From positions 1 through 10,995 of the forward strand of contig JAQVSH010000040.1 of the NCBI GenBank assembly GCA_028700615.1: a stretch of 10,995 nt of DNA. The letters are read 5' to 3'. A program made the position numbers and the translations under genes. The notes beneath the pieces are model-generated. The model was not told where the DNA came from and ran no database searches. It was given only the letters and a program-made list of their open reading frames with translations. The stretch comes from Bacteroidales bacterium (lineage in GTDB: Bacteria > Bacteroidota > Bacteroidia > Bacteroidales > UBA4181). Positions 1-6,911 of this stretch are shown piece by piece (positions within the stretch are counted from its first letter, which is position 1; every line of letters starts with the position of its first letter).

Positions 1-2326
1 CGATAATAACAGAATAATCATACGCACCGTTTTGAGCGGCGAGTTTGAAGCTAATTCCAATCTCGGTAGCCAGCAAACCAAACAAAGTCGAAAATTTAAT
101 GATCGGGTTCAGAGAAACGGAAGAAGTATCTTTAAAAGGATCCCCTACAGTGTCTCCGACAACCGTTGCTTCATGCAAAGGAGTGTTTTTCTCTTTCAAA
201 TCGACTTCAACCACTTTCTTGGCATTATCCCAGGCACCCCCGGCATTTGCCATGTAAATAGCCTGGAACAAACCGAAACAGGCAATGGAAATCAGGTAAG
301 CTACAAAAAAGTTAGGATCGAAGAAGGCAAACGCAAGAGTAAGACTGATCAGGGCGATAAAAATATTCCACATTCCCTTTTGTGCATACTGGGTACAGAT
401 TTTTACCACTTCTTTAGAGTCTTCAATATCGGCTTCTTTCTTATCAAGACTAAAGTTTTTCTTGATGTATTCAACGGCACGATAAGCCCCGGTGGTTACA
501 GCCTGCATAGAAGCACCGCTGAACCAGAAAATAACGGCGCCCCCGGTGATCAAACCTAAAATAACCGGAGCATCCGTGAGAGAAACATTCAATAAACCTA
601 CTTTTTCAAGCAAAAGGATGATCGAGAAAATCATCGTGGTAGCTCCGACCACGGCAGTACCGATCAACACCGGCTTAGCCGTAGCTTTAAAGGTATTCCC
701 GGCAGAGTCATTGGCTTCCAGATAATGTTTACCTACCTCAAAATCAGGCTTAAATCCGAAATCCTTTTCGATTTCTTCTGAAATTCCCGGAATCTGTTCA
801 ATCTGAGACAATTCAAAAACAGACTGTGCATTGTCGGTTACAGGACCATAACTATCTACAGCAATCGTGACAGGACCCATACAAAGGAAACCGAAAGCCA
901 CCAAGCCAAAGGCAAAAATAGAAGCATGAGGGCCATATACCGAATCCATGCCCAATTGACTGATGAAAAAAGCAATGGTCATCAATCCCATAATCAATAA
1001 ACCGGTCCAGAAAGCACCAAAGTTACCCGAAACAATCCCCGATAAAATTGTCAGAGGTGAGCCTCCTTCGCGGGATGCGGTCACCACTTCCTGAACATGG
1101 GTTGAATGAGAACTGGTAAAACATTTGGTAAACTCGGGAATCAATACGGCAGCCAGCGTACCGCAACTGATAATGGCCGCCAGTTTCCACCACATAGTAG
1201 GATCAGCAAGGTCGCCGACCAGGAGAAAACTCATCAGGAAAGAAGTAGAAATACTCAATATTGCAGCAATCCAGATCAAACGCATCAGAGGCTGTTCAAA
1301 ATCAAACATTTTTACCCCTTTATATTGTCTTTCCGAAATGGCTTGGTTTACAAAATATGAAAGCCCGGACATCAGGTCCATGAGGAAACGCATACCGAAG
1401 ATCCAAACAATCAGTTTAGCCTGAATATTGGGATCGGCAACCGACAGGGTAATAAAAGTAATCAACGCGACACCGGTTACACCGTAGGTCTCAAATCCGT
1501 CTGCGGTCGGACCGACGCTATCTCCGGCATTGTCACCGGTACAGTCGGCAATCACACCGGGATTCCGGGGATCATCTTCTTTTACCTTAAACACGATTTT
1601 CATCAGATCGGATCCGATATCCGCGATTTTCGTAAAAATACCTCCGGCAATTCTAAGCGCACTGGCTCCTAAAGATTCGCCAATGGCAAATCCGAGGAAA
1701 CAAATGCCCACGATTTCTCTGGGGACAAACAAAAGAATGATGACCATCATCACCAATTCGAGGGAAATCAAAAACAAACCCACGCTCATTCCTGCGCGAA
1801 GGGGAATATTTACTACATCCCAGGGTTTACCGCGTAAAGCAGCAAAAGCAGTCCGGGAATTGGCATAAGTGTTTACCCTGATGCCGTACCAGGCAACTGA
1901 GTATGAACCGGCCATTCCGATGACTGAAAACAAAAGAACCTGTAACAAAACCCATACCCCTTTTCCTTCAAGACCGATGAAGTAAAAAGCCATGGCCACT
2001 GCCACAAAAGCAAAAAGCATTAACAAGAACTTTCCCTGCTGGAGTAAATAAGTCCGGCAGGTTGCATAAATAATTGAGGAAACCTTCAACATGGAAGAGT
2101 GTGCCCTCTCTTTTCTGATGCGGGAAAACAAAAACAAACTAATGCCGAGCGTGAAAGCAATTACACACGCCCCATAAAAGAGGAAATCCCATGATGAAAC
2201 GGCATTCCCGAAAAAATGAAACGCACCAAGGTGCAAATCGGGAATCGCTAAATCCGCCTCACTGGCCTTTAAAGACGTCGAAATGAACGCCAAGACCACC
2301 GCCATAAAAAACTTGAATTTATTCAT
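1..2326 (-). CDS. hppA: Membrane-bound proton-translocating pyrophosphatase, 3' end outside window
   Basis: This protein couples pyrophosphate hydrolysis to ion pumping across the inner membrane. I translated the minus strand from the ATG at 2326-2324 and found no stop before the left edge, giving 775 complete codons. The C-terminal signature is already reached, so probably only a short tail is missing. Visible family motifs are GIFTKIADIGSDL, EDDPRNPG (about 250-257), the Asp triad in DCTGDNAGD (D261, D265, D269), AVDSYGPVTDNAQ, GGAWDNAKK and GDTVGDPFKDT (about 724-734). Many long hydrophobic segments agree with the roughly 16 helices of the family. Position K547 in GNTFKAT matches the lysine that makes canonical pumps potassium-independent. 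Several motifs depart from the canonical form (CTGDNAGDSVGP in place of NVGDNVGDCAGM), which suggests the divergent H+-PPase group. The first 22 residues look like a first helix or a signal sequence. Family assignment is secure; ion specificity is inferred. Confidence 0.95.
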   Translation of the reverse strand, partial: MNKFKFFMAVVLAFISTSLKASEADLAIPDLHLGAFHFFGNAVSSWDFLFYGACVIAFTLGISLFLFSRIRKERAHSSMLKVSSIIYATCRTYLLQQGKFLLMLFAFVAVAMAFYFIGLEGKGVWVLLQVLLFSVIGMAGSYSVAWYGIRVNTYANSRTAFAALRGKPWDVVNIPLRAGMSVGLFLISLELVMMVIILLFVPREIVGICFLGFAIGESLGASALRIAGGIFTKIADIGSDLMKIVFKVKEDDPRNPGVIADCTGDNAGDSVGPTADGFETYGVTGVALITFITLSVADPNIQAKLIVWIFGMRFLMDLMSGLSYFVNQAISERQYKGVKMFDFEQPLMRLIWIAAILSISTSFLMSFLLVGDLADPTMWWKLAAIISCGTLAAVLIPEFTKCFTSSHSTHVQEVVTASREGGSPLTILSGIVSGNFGAFWTGLLIMGLMTIAFFISQLGMDSVYGPHASIFAFGLVAFGFLCMGPVTIAVDSYGPVTDNAQSVFELSQIEQIPGISEEIEKDFGFKPDFEVGKHYLEANDSAGNTFKATAKPVLIGTAVVGATTMIFSIILLLEKVGLLNVSLTDAPVILGLITGGAVIFWFSGASMQAVTTGAYRAVEYIKKNFSLDKKEADIEDSKEVVKICTQYAQKGMWNIFIALISLTLAFAFFDPNFFVAYLISIACFGLFQAIYMANAGGAWDNAKKVVEVDLKEKNTPLHEATVVGDTVGDPFKDTSSVSLNPIIKFSTLFGLLATEIGISFKLAAQNGAYDYSVII

Positions 2327-2432
2327 CAAAAATCGGTTTATGGTATTTTAAAAAATGAAAAAAAATCTTTTGAAGTTACTCAATACTTTTTAAAAATGCA
2401 AAAAAAGAAAAAAAAGAAAAATTGACAAAGAT
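2327..2432. other. AT-rich gap upstream of the pyrophosphatase gene
   Basis: This spacer is dominated by runs of A on the plus strand, which are T runs on the coding strand of the pyrophosphatase. It should contain that gene's promoter, but I found no clear TAnnTTTG element in the minus orientation. The A-tracts may act as an intrinsically bent, UP-like element. No open reading frame or RNA gene is apparent. Confidence 0.4.
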
Positions 2433-2463
2433 TTTGCATATTAGCGACGAAGTGTTATTTTTG
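2433..2463 (+). promoter_or_regulatory. Bacteroidota-type promoter for tRNA-Asn
   Basis: A TTTG element (2433-2436) lies 19 bp before TATTTTTG (2456-2463), which fits the Bacteroidota consensus of TTTG, 19-21 bp, then TAnnTTTG. Transcription would begin near 2469-2472, about 35 nt before the mature tRNA. This is the best promoter match in the window, as expected for a stable RNA gene. Confidence 0.7.
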
Positions 2464-2505
2464 CCATCGCGTTTAGGAAAAAGATTCCTCTAATGCGTAT
2501 AAAAT

Positions 2506-2579
2506 TCCTCAGTAGCTCAGTTGGTCAGAGCACCTGACTGTTAATCAGGGGGTCCTAGGTTCAAGTCCTAGCTGGGGAG
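2506..2579 (+). tRNA. tRNA-Asn, anticodon GTT
   Basis: The 74 nt fold into a full cloverleaf. The acceptor stem TCCTCAG pairs with CTGGGGA, including one G-U pair. The D-stem GCTC pairs with GAGC. The anticodon stem CCTGA/TCAGG encloses the loop CTGTTAA with GTT at 2540-2542. The variable loop is GGGTC, and the T-stem CTAGG/CCTAG encloses TTCAAGT. The discriminator base is G at 2579. CCA is not encoded, since CAA follows, so it must be added by nucleotidyltransferase. The gene appears to be a single transcription unit between the promoter at 2433 and the terminator at 2586. Confidence 0.97.
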
Positions 2580-2585
2580 CAAATC

Positions 2586-2617
2586 AAAGCCGCTTTTTTA
2601 AGCGGCTTTTCTCTTTT
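2586..2617 (+). terminator. Rho-independent terminator after tRNA-Asn
   Basis: AAAGCCGCTT (2586-2595) and AAGCGGCTTT (2600-2609) form a perfect 10-bp stem around a TTTT loop, followed by the T-rich run TCTCTTTT. It begins 6 nt after the tRNA discriminator base and closes the tRNA transcript before the MBL gene. Confidence 0.9.
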
Positions 2618-2633
2618 ATCCGCTTAAGTATCT

Positions 2634-2640
2634 TACCTTG
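2634..2640 (+). promoter_or_regulatory. Possible -7 element for the MBL-fold gene
   Basis: TACCTTG ends 20 bp before the ATG at 2661 and resembles the TAnnTTTG element with one T missing. No convincing upstream TTTG is present at the right spacing, because that region is occupied by the tail of the preceding terminator. A promoter is needed here if the terminator works, so this is the best candidate, but it is weak. Confidence 0.25.
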
Positions 2641-2660
2641 CACAAGATCAAAGTCATAAA

Positions 2661-3488
2661 ATGTCAGTGAAATTTTTTAGTCTTGCCAGTGGAAGTAGTG
2701 GAAATTGCTATTATCTTGGTAATGAGGAATATGGTATACTTATAGACGCGGGAATTGGTCCGCGTACTATTAAAAAAAGATTAAGAGATAAAGGGGTTCG
2801 GATGGAGCAAATTATGGGCCTTCTGATTACCCATGACCACACCGATCACATAAAATACGCGGGCGTGCTGGGAGAAAAATGCGGAATTCCCGTCTTCTCC
2901 ACAGAAACGATTCATAACGGAATGGCCAGAAATATTTGTATGGCTGAAAAAATAGAAGCCTCCCGGCGAATTCTGACCAAAGAGACCCCCTTTTGTTTAA
3001 GAGATTTCTGCATTACTGCTTTTGAGGTTCCCCATGATGGTTCGGACAATGTAGGCTATTATATCACATGGGGAACAGAAAGTTTTGCCATTGCCACAGA
3101 CCTGGGACATATTCCTTCGGGAGTGGCCCATTATATGAAACAGGCCAACTATATCGTAATTGAGGCCAACTATGATGCAGAAATGCTGAGATCGGGCCCT
3201 TACCCTGCCTATCTGAAAACGCGGATCACACAGGAAAGGGGACATCTGTGCAATGATGAAACCGCCGGTTTTTTATCTTCAATATATCATCCCGGGTTGA
3301 CACATATTTTTCTGTGCCACCTCAGTCATGAAAACAACCATCCTGAACTGGCCTATAAAACTGTAGCCATCAAACTGCAGCAAAACGGAATATCCGTTGG
3401 AAATCATCTTACCCTTGTTTCCCTTCCCCGGACTTCCGTATCCGATGTATATGCTCTCGGGGACTGTAGTCCCAAACCTCAATTATAA
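2661..3488 (+). CDS. MBL-fold metallohydrolase of the YycJ/WalJ type
   Basis: This 275-residue cytoplasmic protein has a single metallo-beta-lactamase fold. The start LASGSSGNCYYL is the hallmark N-terminus of the YycJ/WalJ branch. The metal-binding motif is H58-x-H60-x-D62-H63 in THDHTDH, preceded by D29 on strand 2. Further likely ligands are H125 (VPHDGSDN), D147 (ATDLGH) and H220 (CHLSHENNH); EANYD at about 168-172 is also family-typical. The branch is treated as a nuclease or phosphodiesterase-like hydrolase. YycJ in Firmicutes sits with the WalRK system, and the link to cell-wall control or DNA repair in Bacteroidota is not settled. No signal peptide is seen. The last residues after SVSDVYAL (GDCSPKPQL) look like a short extension beyond the usual domain end. 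The gene stands alone and ends 5 bp from the converging GH30 gene. Family is sure; substrate is unknown. Confidence 0.9.
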   Translation: MSVKFFSLASGSSGNCYYLGNEEYGILIDAGIGPRTIKKRLRDKGVRMEQIMGLLITHDHTDHIKYAGVLGEKCGIPVFSTETIHNGMARNICMAEKIEASRRILTKETPFCLRDFCITAFEVPHDGSDNVGYYITWGTESFAIATDLGHIPSGVAHYMKQANYIVIEANYDAEMLRSGPYPAYLKTRITQERGHLCNDETAGFLSSIYHPGLTHIFLCHLSHENNHPELAYKTVAIKLQQNGISVGNHLTLVSLPRTSVSDVYALGDCSPKPQL

Positions 3489-3493
3489 AGGAC

Positions 3494-4987
3494 CTACCAG
3501 ACAAAAGTGCCGACCGCTCCGGGTTTTAAAGGAATGGTTGCATATTGTCCGTTGTACTGGATTTTAAAAGAATTAGTCACCGCCGTGTCATTGACCACAA
3601 TCAGCACGATTTTTCCATCGGGGGTTTTATAGGCCACATTAGGCAACACATCACTGGTTTCTGTCACCCAGACCCTGAGGGCTCCGGCTTTTTCCTCATC
3701 ATTTGACAAAATTACAGAAGGATCCGTCTGACTCGTTGAAAAAATCCGAACTGAACCCGGACGCACGAATTTTGAAGCATGCGCCACCGTATAATAAGCC
3801 AGGTTCCGGGCCACCTTGTCTCCTTCAATGGTAATCGCGCCCTGACACATGGAGCATCCGCCATTATTGGTATGAGGGTCATTAAGGGCGTCAGCAGCCA
3901 GATTCCAGAGGATTACGTTTCGGCTCCAATTACGGGTAGCTCCGATAATAAGCCTTTTGACCGATGCGGCAATATTAATGAAAGGCTTTCCTGGAGTTTC
4001 GGTAATCATCTGCTCTGTAAAATAAAGATTTTTATCCGGACGGGCATAATGCAAGGCATTCATGGCGCTGAAATCCCCTGCATAATGATGGAAGGCAGAA
4101 CCATCAACATATCGGGAAGTTTCCGGATCGCGCAAAGCCGTCAGGGGATGGTCTATCCGATCCAGATTGTGATCAAAGAGAATGATTTTGGTTTTCAATC
4201 CGGCGGCCTTAAAGGCAGGGCCCACGTATTTTTTAATGAAATCATTCTGTTCCTGCGGAAGCATCTGAAGGCTCGGGGTATTTCCTGAATTAAGCGGTTC
4301 GTTTTGCACCGTAATGGCATCTATCGTAATGCCTTCCTTTTTCATCGCCTGGATATACTTTACGAAGTACTTTGCATAGACTTCATAACACTCCGGCTTC
4401 AGGGCGCCGCCCTTTACCTTCCCGTTGGTTTTCATCCAGGTCGGTGCCGACCAGGGGGAACCCAATATCAAAATATCGGGCTGAATAGCCAGAATTTCTT
4501 TCATGACCGGAATGACATCCTTTTTATCCTGTGCCAGATCAAATTTTTCCAGAGCAAAATCAGTTTCGCCTTCAGGAAGATCATCATAGGAAAACACAAA
4601 ACTGTTCAGATCGGAAGCTCCGATAGAAAGCCTGAGATAACTGATTCCCATATTGTTTCCATCGGTAGCAAACAGTTCATGTAAAATGGCAGAGCGTGCC
4701 TCTGCACTCATCTTCATAAGATGTTCCGCACTCCCGCCGGTCAGGGCAAATCCAAATCCATCAATCGTCTGGAAAATCTGTTTGTCATCCACCACGATAG
4801 GAGTCCCTTTATCGGTTTTGTCTGTAAATTCAAACTTTTGGGATACTTTCTCAAATACGGAGGAACGATCCGGATTGGTAATCCAGGCTTCAATCTGTCT
4901 TTGAACGGGATTCTGTGCCCAAATTACAGGTGCACTCAATAAAAGCGCGGCACACAATCCGCAGAAATTCAGGATATTTTTCTTCAT
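3494..4987 (-). CDS. Secreted GH30-family glycoside hydrolase
   Basis: This retaining glycosidase should act on a beta-linked glycan in the periplasm or at the cell surface. I chose the ATG at 4987, giving 497 residues, because it starts a clean signal peptide (MKKNILNF, then a hydrophobic stretch, likely cleaved near WAQ at 23-25). An in-frame ATG at 5065 would add 26 residues translated from a hairpin. After the signal come the GH30 strand IDGFGFALTGGSA (75-87), RLSIGASD (119-126), SPWSAPTWMK (177-186), the acid/base E230 in TVQNEP and the nucleophile E325 in YFTEQ. The C-terminal roughly 80 residues form the small beta-sandwich typical of GH30. Family members include glucosylceramidases and beta-1,6-glucanases. 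The NNGGCSMCQG stretch and the Bacteroidota origin make a GH30_3-like beta-1,6-glucanase plausible, but the subfamily is not proven. It lies downstream of the esterase gene in the same direction, separated by a large hairpin. Confidence 0.92.
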   Translation of the reverse strand: MKKNILNFCGLCAALLLSAPVIWAQNPVQRQIEAWITNPDRSSVFEKVSQKFEFTDKTDKGTPIVVDDKQIFQTIDGFGFALTGGSAEHLMKMSAEARSAILHELFATDGNNMGISYLRLSIGASDLNSFVFSYDDLPEGETDFALEKFDLAQDKKDVIPVMKEILAIQPDILILGSPWSAPTWMKTNGKVKGGALKPECYEVYAKYFVKYIQAMKKEGITIDAITVQNEPLNSGNTPSLQMLPQEQNDFIKKYVGPAFKAAGLKTKIILFDHNLDRIDHPLTALRDPETSRYVDGSAFHHYAGDFSAMNALHYARPDKNLYFTEQMITETPGKPFINIAASVKRLIIGATRNWSRNVILWNLAADALNDPHTNNGGCSMCQGAITIEGDKVARNLAYYTVAHASKFVRPGSVRIFSTSQTDPSVILSNDEEKAGALRVWVTETSDVLPNVAYKTPDGKIVLIVVNDTAVTNSFKIQYNGQYATIPLKPGAVGTFVW

Positions 4988-5014
4988 CTGTTCACAATTT
5001 AAAAACAAAAATAA

Positions 5015-5065
5015 ATGAAACACCCGGAATATGCGGTTCAGACCGTAATATTGAGGGTGTTTCAT
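5015..5065 (-). terminator. Long hairpin between esterase and GH30 genes (terminator or intercistronic stem)
   Basis: ATGAAACACCC (5015-5025) is perfectly complementary to GGGTGTTTCAT (5055-5065). The interior continues with AATAT/ATATT and CGGT/ACCG around a TCAG tetraloop, so almost all of the 51 nt can pair. On the minus strand it starts 20 nt after the esterase stop and is followed by TTATTTTTGTTTTT, which is terminator-like. The GH30 ATG is only 28 nt beyond the stem, leaving little room for a separate promoter. It could therefore be a partial terminator or an RNA-stabilizing element that sets the ratio of the two proteins. Confidence 0.7.
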
Positions 5066-5085
5066 GATAAATCAGTCACGTAAAT

Positions 5086-6741
5086 CTATGCTTCCAGAGC
5101 TTTGCGGGCTTCGCGGTCAGGATCGTTTTTCACTTCACAGACATCGTTCAGTACCATGGTTTCTCCGTTTGCCTCAGTAAAAACAGGCCATTGAGGAAGT
5201 TCACCTCCATTAGGATCTCCCGTTTTCACAAAATTGATCAGAGCACCCGCCATTTTTTTGGAAAGCTTGCGGGGACGTGCTCCACCACCGCTATGGGTGA
5301 TCATCCGGTCGGTATTATAGAACCAGAAACTGATATCAGAACAGTGGAAAGCCCTCAGGCGTCCATCAAACAAAGGAGAACAAAATCCGAACCAGGCAAC
5401 ATAAACAGGAGCTCCCTGTTTCAATTTAATATTGGCATTTTTTACCACTCCGGCTCTGGAAGAAACAATCTTTGCCCATATCTCAATAGGTTTGTTTTCA
5501 GGGAATGCTTTGGCATAGGCCTCGACAACCGCTTTGGCTTTTTCGCCATAACGCGGAGACAATTTTTCTGCCACGCCGTCCAGTGTGATTGCCTCTAAAG
5601 AAGCATCGTCTCTGTTCGGATTAGATTCATGGAAAGTAGTACAGAAAATCATCGGAATCACCGGTTCATCGGGTAAATTACCGGCAAAATATTGTTCTTT
5701 CGGTATATGCACCCCATCGGCAATGGGTCCGAAACCAGCTCTCGGACCTCCCGATTCAGCCATCTTGCGGGAAGCCTTATCGGCCAGCTCCAGATATTCT
5801 TCCCAGGGCATTTCCTGCAATTTGTCTATCTCAGAAGGTTTCAATCCGGCTTCCTGTAAAATCATCTCGCCCAATTTCTGTGCATTTTCTTTATTGCCTC
5901 CCGAAGTGGACGATCCGCTTAAAGCAACACCTTTATGTACCAAGCCTTTTACTGCAGGCATAGTAGCCAGCGTACATACCTTGGAACCACCCCCCGATTG
6001 GCCCATAATAGTCACATTACCGGGATCTCCTCCGAAATTGGCAATATTGTTATGGATCCACTGCAAAGCTGCTACCATATCCAGAACGCCCACATTACCG
6101 GAATCTTTATACTTTTCACCGCCAACGGAAGAAAAGTCAGAAAATCCGAAAGAACCTAAACGGTGATTAATAGAACAATACACAACATTTCCCAAACGGG
6201 ATATATTTTCTCCATGATAACCATCCTGTTCAATACCATTTCCCTTGGACCATCCTCCGCCATGAAGCCATACCAGTACCGGACGATTTGCACTGTCAGC
6301 CACAGCCGGAGTCCAGACATTGATGGTCAGGCAGTTTTCACTGATTTCATCAAAATTCCAATGATCTACAAAAGCGCTGTATGAAGTCGTAGAACGATCG
6401 TAAACTGTCTGAGGAGAAGAATTTCCATAAAATACAGCAGGCCGGACACCTTCCCACGGTTCCATTTTCTGCGGAGGCATAAAGCGATTTTTCCCCGAAG
6501 CATCTGCCGCATAGGGAATCCCCAGATAGGTATAAATACCGTTTAAAATAAAACCTTTGACTTTACCACAATCCGTATCGGCAAGTGCAATGTTATCACC
6601 GATCTGTAAGACAGGTCCGTCAGATTCTTCAGCAGCTGCAGGAACTCCCGTGCAGGAACTGAGTGATGTTAATGATCCCACCCCAATGGCAGCGGATCCG
6701 AGACCCAGGGATTTTACGAAATTTCTTCTGTTGATTGTCAT
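5086..6741 (-). CDS. Type-B carboxylesterase, Tat-type lipoprotein signal
   Basis: This 551-residue alpha/beta-hydrolase of the carboxylesterase type B (para-nitrobenzyl esterase-like) family should hydrolyse carboxylic esters outside the cytoplasm. The N-terminus NRRNFVK (4-10) is a twin-arginine motif followed by a Gly-rich hydrophobic region. LSSC at 27-30 is a lipobox, so C30 may carry lipid. The oxyanion-hole motif HGGGW is at 160-164, the nucleophile S249 is in GQSGGG, and the probable acid is E372 (FHESNPN). The probable catalytic His is H466 in AFHCSD, and the GxPYA and ENCLTINVW motifs of the family are present. Length is usual for the family. The true substrate is unknown; acetyl or feruloyl groups on polysaccharides are possible given the downstream GH30 gene, but this is inference. 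A TAGATTTG element upstream probably drives it, and the hairpin at 5015-5065 follows it. Confidence 0.93.
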   Translation of the reverse strand: MTINRRNFVKSLGLGSAAIGVGSLTSLSSCTGVPAAAEESDGPVLQIGDNIALADTDCGKVKGFILNGIYTYLGIPYAADASGKNRFMPPQKMEPWEGVRPAVFYGNSSPQTVYDRSTTSYSAFVDHWNFDEISENCLTINVWTPAVADSANRPVLVWLHGGGWSKGNGIEQDGYHGENISRLGNVVYCSINHRLGSFGFSDFSSVGGEKYKDSGNVGVLDMVAALQWIHNNIANFGGDPGNVTIMGQSGGGSKVCTLATMPAVKGLVHKGVALSGSSTSGGNKENAQKLGEMILQEAGLKPSEIDKLQEMPWEEYLELADKASRKMAESGGPRAGFGPIADGVHIPKEQYFAGNLPDEPVIPMIFCTTFHESNPNRDDASLEAITLDGVAEKLSPRYGEKAKAVVEAYAKAFPENKPIEIWAKIVSSRAGVVKNANIKLKQGAPVYVAWFGFCSPLFDGRLRAFHCSDISFWFYNTDRMITHSGGGARPRKLSKKMAGALINFVKTGDPNGGELPQWPVFTEANGETMVLNDVCEVKNDPDREARKALEA

Positions 6742-6826
6742 AAAATTATAATTTAGTTAGTGAATTAGTTCGTTTTCGTCATCATTGTCCAAGGTATCCC
6801 GATCGCTAAAGATCCCATGTCTTATA

Positions 6827-6857
6827 CAAATCTAAGAAACAGAAAGAAATAAAACCA
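6827..6857 (-). promoter_or_regulatory. Probable promoter of the esterase gene
   Basis: Read on the minus strand, TAGATTTG (6834-6827) matches the Bacteroidota -7 element TAnnTTTG exactly. A TGGTTTT stretch lies about 19 bp upstream (around 6851-6857) in place of the usual TTTG. Transcription would start near 6820, leaving a leader of roughly 80 nt before the ATG at 6741. The intergenic region 6742-6911 also holds the divergent start of the M23 gene, for which only a poor TATCTTTC match (6886-6893, plus strand) is seen. Confidence 0.45.
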
Positions 6858-6911
6858 GAATTCAGGAATTATAATCTGAAAGAGTTATCTTTCATTTAAT
6901 AACTTAATCTC

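Noticed and set aside
1530..1868. Plus-strand open frame of 112 codons
   Set aside because: It is antisense to the pyrophosphatase, which has unmistakable conserved motifs across this stretch. The other plus-strand frames in 1-2300 are rejected for the same reason.
2506..2579. tRNA-Asn as an integration (attachment) site
   Set aside because: tRNA genes are common targets, but no integrase, no repeated tRNA 3' end and no phage or ICE gene is present nearby. The downstream stretch is a normal terminator and a housekeeping gene.
3460..3473. Inverted repeat GGGACT-GT-AGTCCC as terminator of the MBL gene
   Set aside because: It lies inside the coding sequence, its loop would be only 2-4 nt, and neither strand has a T run after it.
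3779..4288. Plus-strand open frame of 169 codons
   Set aside because: It is antisense to the GH30 catalytic domain, and its translation shows no domain or signal. The frames opposite the esterase (5191-5598, 5585-6166) are the same kind of shadow.
4988..5065. Upstream extension of the GH30 gene to the ATG at 5065
   Set aside because: The 26 extra residues are read through the hairpin at 5015-5065 and would bury the clear signal peptide that starts at 4987.
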